Part shown: positions 18,029 to 26,808 of the stretch, piece by piece
How positions within the stretch are numbered: the stretch's first letter is position 1
Layout of the letters: the number at the start of each line of letters is the position of its first letter
Origin: Hymenobacter psoromatis
GTDB lineage: Bacteria; Bacteroidota; Bacteroidia; Cytophagales; Hymenobacteraceae
Direction of reading: 5' to 3'
Assembly: GCF_020012125.1 (NCBI RefSeq)
Contig: NZ_JAIFAG010000001.1
Coordinates: 4,030,001 to 4,094,000 of the forward strand
DNA: 64,000 bases
The notes under the pieces: generated by a model
The model's input: only the letters and a program-made list of their open reading frames with translations
What the model was told of the DNA's origin: nothing
Database searches by the model: none
Translations under genes and position numbers: made by a program

Positions 18029-18439
18029 CTAATCGCTCGCTTCCCAAAGCAAAGACTTCATACGCTGCACGTTTACCTTGCCCAAGGGCTTGGAAAAATA
18101 GCCTTTCACCTCTTTGTAATGCGTGGATTTTTCTATGTCCGTGGGCTGAATGGACGATGTGAGAATGAACACACGCACCTCTTCCTGCGCTAGGGGTAGG
18201 GTACCGAAAGCATCTAAAAACTCCCAGCCATCCATTTGCGGCATATTCAGGTCGAGCAGAATCAAATCTGGGATGCTACCCCCCGTGCGCACCACTTCCT
18301 GCAGTTGGTTGAAGGCCAGCTGCCCGTTGCCAAACGTCTGGACCGCGCGGTAGCGCAGGTCCTTTTTGACGATAAACTCCGTGATAACGGCCGTAATACG
18401 GTCATCCTCCACTACGTAGGCCAGCTTAGGGGTTTTCAT
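18029..18439 (-). CDS. Single-domain response regulator (CheY-like)
   Basis: A 136-residue stand-alone receiver domain: acidic pocket EDD at 11-13, phospho-acceptor D63 in LILLDLNMP, a TSS motif, and the KPL lysine near the end. No output domain is present, so it probably acts by protein contact or in a phosphorelay. Its ATG lies inside the end of the kinase gene (14-base overlap), implying translational coupling and a cognate pair. It is strikingly similar to the receiver half of the BLUF fusion downstream (DLILLDLNMPxMDGWEFLDAF in both). Confidence 0.92.
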   Translation of the reverse strand: MKTPKLAYVVEDDRITAVITEFIVKKDLRYRAVQTFGNGQLAFNQLQEVVRTGGSIPDLILLDLNMPQMDGWEFLDAFGTLPLAQEEVRVFILTSSIQPTDIEKSTHYKEVKGYFSKPLGKVNVQRMKSLLWEASD

Positions 18440-19940
18440 GGAATTGGATAGTAAAGGTGGAGCCCACGCCGACTTCGCTGTCTACCGCGATAGTGCCTTG
18501 CATGGCTTCCACCTGGTTTTTAGTAATAAACAGGCCTACCCCGCGCGCGTCTTCGTTGTCATGAAACGTTTTGTACATGCCAAAGAGCTTCAAGCGGTAC
18601 CTGACCACATCAATCCCAAGCCCATTATCCTGTACCGTCAGCCCTACCCCCCCTGGCGTGGCCTGCGCGTGCAGCCGAATAAAGGCGGGCCGGTCCAGGG
18701 CCCGGTATTTGACCGCGTTGCTAATCAGGTTGAGCAGAATGCTGTCCAGGTACGCCGGCACTACGGTCACGGTCAGGGCCGGGGGCACCGCCACTTCCAC
18801 CGTAATGTGGTGCTGACGAATGAGCACGCTCAGCGCCTCCAGGGTTTTGTCAATCTCCGTTTTGAGGGTGCGCAACGCTTTGGGCTTGCTGACGTTGTTG
18901 TTGATGGTGACGATATCGTTGAGGTTAACAATAGTATCGGCCAGTTGCTCGGTGCTGGTAGTCAGCATCTGCAAAAACATGGTTTTCTGCTCTTTGCCCT
19001 TGGCTTCCGACAAAAGCTGCACGAGCGACGTCAGGTTGGCCGAATGCGAGCGAATGTTGTGCGAAATAATGTAGGCAAAGTTTTGCAGCCGCAGGTTCTG
19101 CTGGCTGGTCACGTCGAGCAGGTGCTGCGCCCGCTGGAGGTTTTCCAGCAGCAAGGTCACGTCGTAGCCAACGCACAGGATTTCCTTTAGCTCGCCCCCT
19201 TCGCCCAGAATACCTTTAAACTCCCAGTGATTGGACTTGATGGAGCCGTCGCGGTAGGGCTTGCGCAGAATCACCTGGTGCGGTACCTCCGGGGCCTGAA
19301 AGCACTGCATCACTACTTCCAGGCACTTCGGCCGGTCTTCCTCCACAATGCTGAGGAGCGACGAGGTACCGATTAAGTCATGCTCCCAGCCAAAACGCTC
19401 GTAGAAAAAGTCATTGACGTAGGTGTAGTTCCCCTGCGGGTCCGTCTTTAAGATGTAAACCGACTGGTTACTCAGAATAGAGCTGTAGTGGGTCGCTACC
19501 TCCTGGGCATAGGCTTCTTTGTGTTTTTCCTTCGTCACGTCGAATAGCGCCCCTACCAGCCAGGAGGCACTACCCCCATCGCCGCGCAGCACTACCCCCC
19601 GGCAACGTAGCCACGCGGGCGAGCCCTCGCGGTACGTACCCTGCAGCACCAGGTCGAAATCCTGGGAGGGGTCCTGGGCGCATACTTCTGCCCTTTGCCA
19701 AGCGGTGGCTAAGTCGGTGGGGTCGATACAAGCGCGCCAGGCAGCGGGGTCAGCAGGCACTTGGTCTGGAGAATAGCCTAATGTCTGCCAGAAGGCAGCA
19801 TTCACCCAACTTTCGGTGGGTAGCAACAAATTCCAGTATAAAAGACCATCCGTCAACGAGTTTTGCAGAAAGTCAACCACCACCGGATTATAGGTGATTG
19901 ACGCGGCTAGCTCAGGATGCTGTTTAAGTAGCGTTGACAC
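18426..19940 (-). CDS. PAS-domain sensor histidine kinase
   Basis: Cytoplasmic kinase of 504 residues with no transmembrane segment. A first PAS-like domain spans about 20-140 and a second about 155-265 (DPQGNYTYVNDFF). The dimerisation domain has the phospho-acceptor H294 in SHNIRSH, typical of Bacteroidota kinases. The ATP-binding domain has NLISNAVKY (N box), DNGLGID (G1) and GVGLFITK (G2), then GSTFTIQF. It overlaps the next gene, a single receiver. Lacking a membrane sensor, it should sense a cytoplasmic cue; proximity to a BLUF protein suggests, but does not prove, a light-related pathway. Confidence 0.92.
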   Translation of the reverse strand: MSTLLKQHPELAASITYNPVVVDFLQNSLTDGLLYWNLLLPTESWVNAAFWQTLGYSPDQVPADPAAWRACIDPTDLATAWQRAEVCAQDPSQDFDLVLQGTYREGSPAWLRCRGVVLRGDGGSASWLVGALFDVTKEKHKEAYAQEVATHYSSILSNQSVYILKTDPQGNYTYVNDFFYERFGWEHDLIGTSSLLSIVEEDRPKCLEVVMQCFQAPEVPHQVILRKPYRDGSIKSNHWEFKGILGEGGELKEILCVGYDVTLLLENLQRAQHLLDVTSQQNLRLQNFAYIISHNIRSHSANLTSLVQLLSEAKGKEQKTMFLQMLTTSTEQLADTIVNLNDIVTINNNVSKPKALRTLKTEIDKTLEALSVLIRQHHITVEVAVPPALTVTVVPAYLDSILLNLISNAVKYRALDRPAFIRLHAQATPGGVGLTVQDNGLGIDVVRYRLKLFGMYKTFHDNEDARGVGLFITKNQVEAMQGTIAVDSEVGVGSTFTIQFHENP

Positions 19941-20596
19941 AACTAATAGGTAGGCAAAGTTTTTAATTACAATAAGATGCGAGTCGCTCGGATTGTTGGG
20001 TAGTGTGTAGCCGCTTTACCCTGCTACTGGCTCCCGCCGGCCAGATAAACTGTTGCGTCCGCGTCACGCTGTCTCTGTCCAAAGTCTTGGGTAAAAAGCC
20101 TTTCACGACGTTATAACGCTTAGCTTTTCGCGGTCGTCGGGATGGTCATAAAAAATTAATTCAACTGCTAAGTATAATTTTTTTTATAAGGCAATTACCT
20201 GAAGCGTTCGATGGAGTAACGTATTAATTGCTAATTGTCACCGAAGCTGGCCACCACTGCCGACGCTGTAAAACACCACGTTTTCAGTAATCGCCGTTTG
20301 ATAAACGGGCAATTGTGATTATCAATTTTTTTTGATAAACTACTGTAAATCTGCTATTTATTTCGCTCTACTAATAATAAAGGTACGCATAAATTATATT
20401 TTAAATTGACCACTTGCTGAATAGTTGTTTTTGCTTGCTCAACAGTTCCAGAAAGGCAGCAAACGTTTTTATAATTTTTGAGTATACATTTTTATTATAT
20501 ATAACAAAAATGCCTTACCGCAGCATGCTAAACCAGCCTTTCTTTGGGAACCACTTCGCGCCGGGTCTATATAGCTAAGCTCACCAGTGCGCCCGC
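19941..20596. other. AT-rich intergenic region
   Basis: About 650 bases between the kinase start and the end of the next minus-strand gene. The middle (20140-20520) is strongly AT-rich with runs of T and A. No open frame with coding character, no tRNA-like fold and no clear promoter match was found. It probably contains the kinase promoter near 19945-19990, although the best candidate there (AAACTTTG) has a mismatch to the -7 consensus. Confidence 0.5.
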
Positions 20597-22378
20597 CTAC
20601 TCTGCTGGTTGCAGCACCACGTAGCCCGCCACTACCTGCTCGTGGTAGCCGGCGGGCAGCAGCCGGCGCAGCAGCCGGTGCACCGGCTGCCCCCGATACG
20701 GCGGGTGCACCACGAACACCGCCCCCCGGTAGCGCGCCCAGAACGCCCGCACCTGCGCGGGAGCCAGCGGGGGCAGCCGGGCCAGCGAATCGGGGTGCTG
20801 CTGGGCCAGCAACAACGCGCGCAGCACCGGCTCGCGGCGAAACGCGGCGAAGGTGGCGGCCGGGATTCGGGCCAGGTAGCCGCCGGGCTGGGCCTTGTGG
20901 TGCTGGGTCTGGTAGAACATATCGGCCGCGTCCATCTGCCCCAGCTGGTGGTAGCCGTCCTGCACGCCAAACGGGATGGGAAATAGCACGCCCCCCGGCG
21001 CGCGCGCCGCCACCCGGTAGGCGGCCGGCACATCGGCGGCCCGCACCAGGGGGTAGGGAAGCACCTGAAACTCCAGAAACACTCCCACCAGCAGCGCGGC
21101 CGCCACCGCCCAGCCCCGCGCCGCCAGGCCGCGCCGCAGCCAGCCATCGAGCCCGAGGCTGACGGCCAGCGGCAGCAGCAACGACAGCAGCAGCACGTGC
21201 CGCGTGGAGCACCGGATATTATTCAAAAACGGGATGTAGTGCACCAGACTGGTGGGCAGCCGCAGCAAATCGTGGCCCTGCCAGCGCAGCTCGGGCATGG
21301 TGAGCGCCAAAAACAGCCCCACCAGCGCCCAGAACGGCCGGGTTTCGGCGAGAGCGGGGGTGGACGGCGGCGCGGCCCGCCGCCGCGCGCCGGCCGTGAG
21401 GGCCAGCCCCAGCGCCAGCAGCGGCAGCAGGTAGCCCACAAACAGCACGTGCTCCACCGACCCCGGATTGAGCAGGCGCGGGCTGTGCCAGAAGGCATTG
21501 GTGGCGGGCGTGGCCAGCCAGCGGTTGCCCAGCGGCGGCACCAGGTAGCCCGCCAGGTCGCCGCCCCAGTACAGCCCGGCGTTGTCATCAAAACCCAGCA
21601 GCCCCAATCCCCGCGAGAGAAAATGGCCCACCACGAGCAGCGCCGCCAGCCCCGCCCACGGCCACCAGCCCCGCCAGTTGATGGCCCCCAGCCGCAGCGC
21701 CCACCACGCCGCGTAGCCAGCCGAAAAATACAGCAGCCCCGCCAGCACGTAATAATCACTAAACAACGTGATGACTAACAACCCAAACGCCCCCAGCGCT
21801 GCCCATCGGCTTCGCAGGCGGGGCCACCAGCGGCCGGGCGCAAACGCGAACGCATCGAGGTAGGCCATGAGGTAGAATGGCACCGTGGCCGTGAGCAGCA
21901 GGTTGTCGTGGGCGGGCCAGCGGGCCAGCTTGTAGGGCGAATACGCGAACACGAAGCCCACCAGCCCGCACAGCAGCGGCTGCCGCACCCAGCGCCCGGC
22001 CAGCCGCGCCGCCCCTACCCCACTCCCCACGAAGCTCAGCAGCAGCCCCAGGTTGAGGGCGCGAAACTCCTGGCCCACCAGCACATTGAGCAAACCCAGC
22101 ACCGGCGTGTAGGTGTGCAGCCACAGGCCCGTGCCTTCGGGGTAGAGCAGGGCGCGGGTGTGCAGGGGGTTGTGCCCGGCCGCTACCTGCTGCCGAAAAT
22201 TCCAGACGTTCCAGATAAATACGCTGGGGTCGCCGTGCACCTCGCCCACGAAGGCCGTGCTCCACTCCCGGCTCAGCGGCCACGAGTACCAGCCAAACAG
22301 CGCCAGGTAGGCCAGGCCGGCCAGCAGCAGGCCGCGCCAGCCCAGGGCATTGGCGGTAAGTGGGGGGGTAGGAACCAT
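20597..22378 (-). CDS. Multi-pass membrane protein, GT-C-like
   Basis: Protein of about 593 residues with roughly eleven transmembrane helices and a soluble C-terminal domain of some 150 residues. The first periplasmic loop carries GEVHGDPSVFIWNVWNF and HTRALLYPEGTGLWLHTYTP, a pattern common to uncharacterised GT-C-like proteins. The start was placed at the second ATG (22378), before a normal N-terminal helix; the longer frame adds a cysteine-rich, GC-rich leader. Function unknown; polyprenyl-linked sugar transfer is only an inference from topology. Confidence 0.6.
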   Translation of the reverse strand: MVPTPPLTANALGWRGLLLAGLAYLALFGWYSWPLSREWSTAFVGEVHGDPSVFIWNVWNFRQQVAAGHNPLHTRALLYPEGTGLWLHTYTPVLGLLNVLVGQEFRALNLGLLLSFVGSGVGAARLAGRWVRQPLLCGLVGFVFAYSPYKLARWPAHDNLLLTATVPFYLMAYLDAFAFAPGRWWPRLRSRWAALGAFGLLVITLFSDYYVLAGLLYFSAGYAAWWALRLGAINWRGWWPWAGLAALLVVGHFLSRGLGLLGFDDNAGLYWGGDLAGYLVPPLGNRWLATPATNAFWHSPRLLNPGSVEHVLFVGYLLPLLALGLALTAGARRRAAPPSTPALAETRPFWALVGLFLALTMPELRWQGHDLLRLPTSLVHYIPFLNNIRCSTRHVLLLSLLLPLAVSLGLDGWLRRGLAARGWAVAAALLVGVFLEFQVLPYPLVRAADVPAAYRVAARAPGGVLFPIPFGVQDGYHQLGQMDAADMFYQTQHHKAQPGGYLARIPAATFAAFRREPVLRALLLAQQHPDSLARLPPLAPAQVRAFWARYRGAVFVVHPPYRGQPVHRLLRRLLPAGYHEQVVAGYVVLQPAE

Positions 22379-22438
22379 GCGGCAACGGGCCGGGCAGCAG
22401 GCGCGCGGCCCCAACAAAAGTAGCCCGGCCGCAGTATC

Positions 22439-22446
22439 TAGCTTTG
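22439..22446 (+). promoter_or_regulatory. Possible -7 promoter element TAGCTTTG
   Basis: TAGCTTTG matches TAnnTTTG and lies 25 bases before the ATG of the 3-hydroxyanthranilate dioxygenase gene. It also falls in the divergent gap to the minus-strand gene at 22378. Confidence 0.45.
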
Positions 22447-22470
22447 GTCCTTCACTTTTTGCCCCGCGCC

Positions 22471-23001
22471 ATGCCCGTCGCCCGCCCCTTCAATTTTCAG
22501 CAGTGGATTGCCGACCACCGCCACCTGCTCAAGCCGCCCGTGGGCAACCAGCAGGTGTACAAGGATAATAAAGACTTCATCGTAATGGTAGTGGGCGGCC
22601 CCAACGCCCGCAAAGACTACCACGTGGACGAAGGCGAGGAATTATTCTTCCAGCAGGAAGGCACGATGACTGTCAAAATCATCGAAGACGGCCGGCCGGT
22701 AGACATTGAAATCAAGGCCGGCGAGATGTTTCTGCTACCGGGCGGCATTCCGCACTCGCCGCGCCGCCCAACCGGCACGGTGGGCCTGGTGCTGGAGCGC
22801 TACCGCCAGCCCGGCGAGCTCGATGGCTTCCAGTGGTACTGCGAAAACTGCGGCCACAAGCTCTACGAGGAGTTTGCCGAGATTACCGACATCGTGGCCC
22901 AGCTACCCCCCATCATGGACCGCTTCTGGGCCAACGACGACCTGCGCACCTGCAAGGTGTGCGGCACTTACATGGAAGCCCCGGCCAAGCTGCCGGCGTA
23001 G
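22471..23001 (+). CDS. nbaC: 3-hydroxyanthranilate 3,4-dioxygenase
   Basis: Cupin-fold Fe(II) dioxygenase that opens 3-hydroxyanthranilate in the kynurenine pathway, giving the precursor of quinolinate. The 176-residue protein has the conserved N-terminal NFQQWI, the iron-site region YHVDEGEELFFQQEG, LPGGIPHSPRR with the second histidine, and two C-terminal Cys pairs (CENC and CKVC) forming the rubredoxin-like second iron site of bacterial enzymes. The ATG at 22471 gives the usual N terminus. Other kynurenine genes are not in the window. Confidence 0.95.
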   Translation: MPVARPFNFQQWIADHRHLLKPPVGNQQVYKDNKDFIVMVVGGPNARKDYHVDEGEELFFQQEGTMTVKIIEDGRPVDIEIKAGEMFLLPGGIPHSPRRPTGTVGLVLERYRQPGELDGFQWYCENCGHKLYEEFAEITDIVAQLPPIMDRFWANDDLRTCKVCGTYMEAPAKLPA

Positions 23002-23082
23002 GGTAGGCGAGCGAGGGTGGTTGATTTACAATCAGGTATGTTTGTTGGCTTACTTTCTACGTTCAGAAAATCCGCCGGGCCT

Positions 23083-23169
23083 AGCTTGTAGAGACGCGAC
23101 CCATCGCGTCTCTCTCACTCGAACGACCCCGGATGCCGAGAGACGCGATGGGTCGCGTCTCTACAAGCT
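23083..23169. repeat. 31-bp perfect inverted repeat (GTAGAGACGCGACCCATCGCG)
   Basis: The arms at 23083-23113 and 23139-23169 are exact complements, each beginning or ending agcttgtagagacgcg. Each arm also contains the smaller palindrome agacgcgacccatcgcgtct. It sits between the dioxygenase and lepB genes. Its sequence is unrelated to the other hairpins here and resembles small MITE-like repeats; mobility is not shown. Confidence 0.75.
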
Positions 23170-23191
23170 CACCTTTTTTTCTCCCTACCCC

Positions 23192-24361
23192 ATGCCCTTT
23201 CCCTGGTCCAAACGCCCCCTGGCCACCCCGCTGCCCCGTAAGCCCAAATCTGCCTCAAAGGAGTGGGCCAATTCGCTGCTGTTTGCGGTGGTCGCGGCCA
23301 CGCTCATTCGCTGGTCGGCGGTCGAGGCGTATGTCATTCCTTCCGAAAGCATGGAGCACACGCTGCTCGTGGGGGATTATTTGTTTGTGAGCAAGCTTCA
23401 CTACGGCCCCCGCACGCCCCAGACGCCGCTGCAAGTCCCGCTCACGCACCAAACGCTGCCGGGGCTGGACATCCCCAGCTATTCCGACCTCATTCAGCTG
23501 CCTACATACCGCTTTCCGGGTTTCAGCTCGGTGCAGCGCAACGATGTGGTCGTCTTCCACGTGCCGCACGAGCAGCAGCGCCCGGCCGACCTGCGCACCT
23601 TCCTCATCAAGCGCTGCATTGCGGTGGCCGGCGACACCCTGGAACTACGCCAGGGCCAGGTGTTTCTGAACGGGCAACCCGGCCCCATCGGCGGGCAGCC
23701 CCAGATAACCTACTTCATGGCCGTAGCCAACCCCAACGATGAGGTGCGCCAGGCCCTGCACGAGCAGGGGGTAGTGGATTATACCGAGCCCGACGGCCTG
23801 CCCGCGGCCACCACCGACCCCGAAACGGGCCAAACGGGCTATTACCTCAGCTGCCCGGCCCGCGTAGCCGCCTTTTTCCGCCGGCAGCCCTACGTGCGGG
23901 CGCTCACCGTAGCAGGCGGCATCCTGCCGGCCAATACCCTGTTCCCGGATGCGGCGGACTTCCACGTGTCGGGGGCCGTTAGCGCCGTGCCGCACCACTG
24001 GCAGCTCGATACCTACGGCCCGCTACCGGTGCCCAAACAGGGCCAGACGATTCAGCTGACGCCCGCCAACGCGGCAATGTACTATAAAATCGTAGCGCAA
24101 TACGAGCACAACCAGGGCATTACCTGGCAGGACGGCATGATGCAGCAGCACGGCCAGCCGCTCACGCGCTACACCATAAAGCAGAACTACTACTTCATGA
24201 TGGGCGACAACCGGCACAATTCGGAAGACTCCCGGTTCTGGGGTTTCGTGCCCGAAGACCACCTCGTGGGCAAAGCCGTGCTGGTCTGGTTCTCACTCGA
24301 CCCCTACGCCGACTTCTTCCATAAAGTCCGCTGGAATCGGCTGTTTCGCCCGGTTAGTTAA
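23192..24361 (+). CDS. lepB: Signal peptidase I
   Basis: Removes signal peptides from secreted proteins at the membrane. The 389-residue protein has one N-terminal transmembrane segment (about 30-48), the catalytic serine in PSESMEHTL, the catalytic lysine in FLIKRCIAVAGDTL and the GDNRHNSEDSR box near the end. A long insert between the lysine region and the last box makes it larger than the E. coli enzyme, as is common in Bacteroidota. The frame is open far upstream across the dioxygenase gene, but the ATG at 23192, after the hairpin repeat, gives the family start. Confidence 0.95.
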   Translation: MPFPWSKRPLATPLPRKPKSASKEWANSLLFAVVAATLIRWSAVEAYVIPSESMEHTLLVGDYLFVSKLHYGPRTPQTPLQVPLTHQTLPGLDIPSYSDLIQLPTYRFPGFSSVQRNDVVVFHVPHEQQRPADLRTFLIKRCIAVAGDTLELRQGQVFLNGQPGPIGGQPQITYFMAVANPNDEVRQALHEQGVVDYTEPDGLPAATTDPETGQTGYYLSCPARVAAFFRRQPYVRALTVAGGILPANTLFPDAADFHVSGAVSAVPHHWQLDTYGPLPVPKQGQTIQLTPANAAMYYKIVAQYEHNQGITWQDGMMQQHGQPLTRYTIKQNYYFMMGDNRHNSEDSRFWGFVPEDHLVGKAVLVWFSLDPYADFFHKVRWNRLFRPVS

Positions 24362-24674
24362 GTGCCGCTAGTTTAGTGCTGCCAACTATCTTGCCTTTAC
24401 CCGATGAAGCCGGCATTGAATTTTGGGGTCTGTGGCCGAAGATGGAGGGGTAGAGATTCCTCTCAAAATATTTTCTTTCATCGGGCGAAAATAGACTTTC
24501 TGGTAAAGTTGGGAGCAGTCCTTTTGCCCTTTGGTTCTGGAAAAAATTCCTTAACGTAATGTAAGTTATAAACCCAACCTTGGAATCGGTGCGATTTTGA
24601 CCTTCTCTCTAGGGCGCGGCCGGCGTGGTACTTTTCTAACTTGCTACCTCGTTAGCTCACCCATCTTTCAACTA
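24362..24674. other. Intergenic region with no recognised feature
   Basis: About 313 bases between lepB and the small lipoprotein gene. It is mixed in composition, with an AT-rich patch near 24540-24600. No coding frame, hairpin terminator or promoter consensus was found with confidence. Confidence 0.4.
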
Positions 24675-25097
24675 ATGAAAGCACTTCTTTATTTACTGCT
24701 GACGCTCCTTTTGTTTCAGTGCGATACCAACCAATCACTTGCCGAGAATACCGAGTACAGCTCTAGAATTGCCCGTTTTAGTGACAACGAGGGCAATCCT
24801 TTTAACTGGGGTGCTACAACTAAGGAGATGAAAGCTTGGGCCAATGCGTCCAATTGGCAGCTCACCTCTCCGGTGATAAGAGATAATGGAGAGTATCCTG
24901 AATTAGAGCCTATCCGCTATTGGAAGGATGAACAAGATGGGGAATACCGCCAGTTAATTACGCTACTTTTCAAGAACAATCATCTAGTAGCTATCAACTT
25001 AGTTGCCACTGGGGGAATGGACACGGAACTTCAGAAGCTGTTCAACTACAAGTATGAAAAGCTGGGCAATAACATGTGGATGTCTAAGAGGGAGTAG
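24675..25097 (+). CDS. Small lipoprotein, unknown function
   Basis: The 140-residue protein starts with a lipoprotein signal peptide (LLLTLLLFQC, cysteine at about residue 16). The mature part is hydrophilic, with NPFNWGATTKEMKAWANAS and PIRYWKDEQDGEYRQL; I do not recognise the family. Base composition is noticeably lower in GC than in neighbouring genes, which suggests acquisition. The stop codon TAG (25095-25097) is made from the TA target duplication and the first G of the IS5-type element. Without the insertion the gene would end at the same codon with TAA, so the protein is unaffected. Confidence 0.75.
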   Translation: MKALLYLLLTLLLFQCDTNQSLAENTEYSSRIARFSDNEGNPFNWGATTKEMKAWANASNWQLTSPVIRDNGEYPELEPIRYWKDEQDGEYRQLITLLFKNNHLVAINLVATGGMDTELQKLFNYKYEKLGNNMWMSKRE

Positions 25098-25940
25098 GGA
25101 AAATCAATCGCTATGTTTAGGTGGCGGCCCTTTGGCCAGTCGTCGGAGCATAAGATGACAAAAACAGGCTTTGATAATAGCCTCCCTGACACGGGGATTG
25201 GTTTCGTAATCTCGGCCTGCCACGCGGCGGTACTTGCTCAGCCAGCCGAAGGAGCGTTCCACGACCCAGCGCCGGGGCAGTATCACAAAGCCCTTGGTGC
25301 CGGGCGGGGCCCGGATAACCTCCACGCGCAGGCCCAGCGCGGCGGCGGCCGTGGCCACCAGCGGTCCCTGGTAGCGGGCGTCGGCCCAAAGCACCTGCAA
25401 CTGTGGGGCGTTGGCTTTGGCCTCGGCCAGCACCGGGGCTGCGCCCACGGGGTCTTGCACGCTGGCCGCCTGCACCAACACGGCCAAGGGTAGGCCCTGG
25501 GTATCGACCGCAATATGTCGCTTACGCCCAGTTACTTGCTTGCCGGCATCGTAGCCGTGACAGCCCCCCTTTTACCGCCCGTGCGCACGGATTACGAATC
25601 GATGGCCCCGGCCGTGGGTTCGGCCTCGCGGGTGAACTGGCGCAGTTGCTGACGCAGGCCGGTGAGCAGGCGGTCCCAGGTGCCGTTCTCGCGCCAGGCC
25701 TCGAACTGTTTGTAAACCGTACGCCAGGGCGGCAAATCGTGGGGCAGCAGGGGCCAGGCCCCGCCGGCCCGCAATTGGTAAAAGATGGCGTTGAGCAACT
25801 CGCGCTTACTGTGGAGCGGCGGCCGACCGAGACCACTACTACGCACGTAAGGCTCAAGTAATTGCCACTCGGCATCCGTTAAATCAGTAGCATAAGCAGC
25901 GCGAAACATAGACCAAATTTACATAGCGCTTTCTTTTCCC
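25097..25940 (-). mobile_element. IS5-family insertion sequence (IS427-like), 844 bp
   Basis: Bounded by imperfect terminal inverted repeats: GGGAAAATCAATCGCTATGT at the left end against GGGAAAAGAAAGCGCTATGT at the right (17 of 20 identical). A TA duplication flanks it at 25095-25096 and 25941-25942. It carries one transposase region on the minus strand. Size, TA duplication and two-frame transposase fit the IS427 group. Confidence 0.85.
25104..25909 (-). pseudogene. IS5-family transposase, two frames plus nonsense codon
   Basis: The first frame (25909 to 25592) encodes the N-terminal DUF4096-like part (TDAEWQLLEPYV, PWRTVYKQFEAW) up to the first catalytic Asp in GAIDS, and then meets TAA where homologues usually have a sense codon. 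A few codons on, the run AAAAGGGGGG marks the switch to the second frame, which continues GCHGYDAGKQVTGRKRHIAVDTQG, then LWADARYQG (second Asp) and VVERSFGWLSKYRR (Glu), ending at 25104. Frameshifting at such a run is normal in this group, but the extra stop should inactivate this copy. Confidence 0.8.
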
Positions 25941-26144
25941 TAACCCCTCTAAAAGGGCTCAAGCAGGCGTGAAGCGTGACGATAGTCATGAAGAAGCAGG
26001 GGTCTTTTACCTCATTGGGGACTTGAAGATATACCCACCCAAACTTCAATAGGCTTAAGTCCTCGCTGTGGCTTTACCTGCAATGTGAGGCCACAGTATT
26101 TCTTCTACATTTACTCTCTACACATCTCTCACCTGTTCACAGTT

Positions 26145-26549
26145 ATGTTCGGACTTTTCAAGGGGACCAAAGATTTCATAAATCTTGGAAACACTTTTTG
26201 CCTTGTCAATAGAGCCTTGGCGGACTTGATTCCAAAGGTTTACTTGGCCTCTGACAAGAGCGAGCATAATGAAGCTGTTATGACCCTTGCCTATGCCTGC
26301 AAAGCTGGCATAAATGACAGGCTAGATAAGCATGGATGGACCTTGCATTCAGGTATTTACGTTCCTTCAATGTCTAATAAGAATGTCACAATTCTAGAAG
26401 CCATTTATAAGACTGTTGGAGTCTTAAGAGACCTATCTGTCAACATGGATTTAGAATATGAGGTCGAACAGATACTAGAAGGGGGGGAGCTATTTAAGGT
26501 GTTCGACAGAACTTGTCCAAAGGTTTTTAAAGATAGAATCGGGCTTTAA
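26145..26549 (+). CDS. Hypothetical protein
   Basis: A 134-residue soluble protein with mixed alpha/beta character; no signal peptide or transmembrane segment. The ATG at 26145 (MFGLFKGTKDF) was preferred over the in-frame ATG 20 codons upstream, whose leader is hydrophobic and aromatic but lacks a following cleavage site. Family not recognised. GC content is low for the region and it lies between two insertion sequences, so horizontal acquisition is plausible. Confidence 0.6.
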   Translation: MFGLFKGTKDFINLGNTFCLVNRALADLIPKVYLASDKSEHNEAVMTLAYACKAGINDRLDKHGWTLHSGIYVPSMSNKNVTILEAIYKTVGVLRDLSVNMDLEYEVEQILEGGELFKVFDRTCPKVFKDRIGL

Positions 26550-26575
26550 AGCATTACCTAACTGCACTTTCTGGA

Positions 26576-26791
26576 ATGGCTACTACTCTTGATGACCTCC
26601 GGTTTGACGAACAAGCTGAAAAAGATGAGGCTGAACAAGCCCGCATTGCTTCAATTAAAAGCTCAGTTCCTACTAAGGATACTGAAGATGATGACGAGGA
26701 TAATTCTTCCGATTGGGATGATGACGAAGATGATGAAGAGCGAATTATGCGTTCCTTAGAGTCAGGCGACGGTGATTTGCACGGTTACTAG
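26576..26791 (+). CDS. Small highly acidic protein
   Basis: A 71-residue protein with a middle section that is almost all Asp, Glu and Ser (EDDDEDNSSDWDDDEDDEER). It starts 27 bases after the preceding hypothetical gene and is likely co-transcribed with it. The charge could suit a DNA-mimic or an anti-toxin-like binding tail, but nothing proves a role. Low GC like its neighbour. Confidence 0.5.
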   Translation: MATTLDDLRFDEQAEKDEAEQARIASIKSSVPTKDTEDDDEDNSSDWDDDEDDEERIMRSLESGDGDLHGY

Positions 26792-26808
26792 CCTAAGTCT
26801 GTGCTACT

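Noticed and set aside
19941..20596. Non-coding RNA or origin in the AT-rich gap
   Set aside because: No DnaA-box cluster, conserved fold or terminator was seen; AT-richness alone is not enough.
22706..23191. Fusion of the dioxygenase region with signal peptidase in one long frame
   Set aside because: The frame is open by chance in a different phase from the dioxygenase and crosses the hairpin repeat; lepB starts at 23192.
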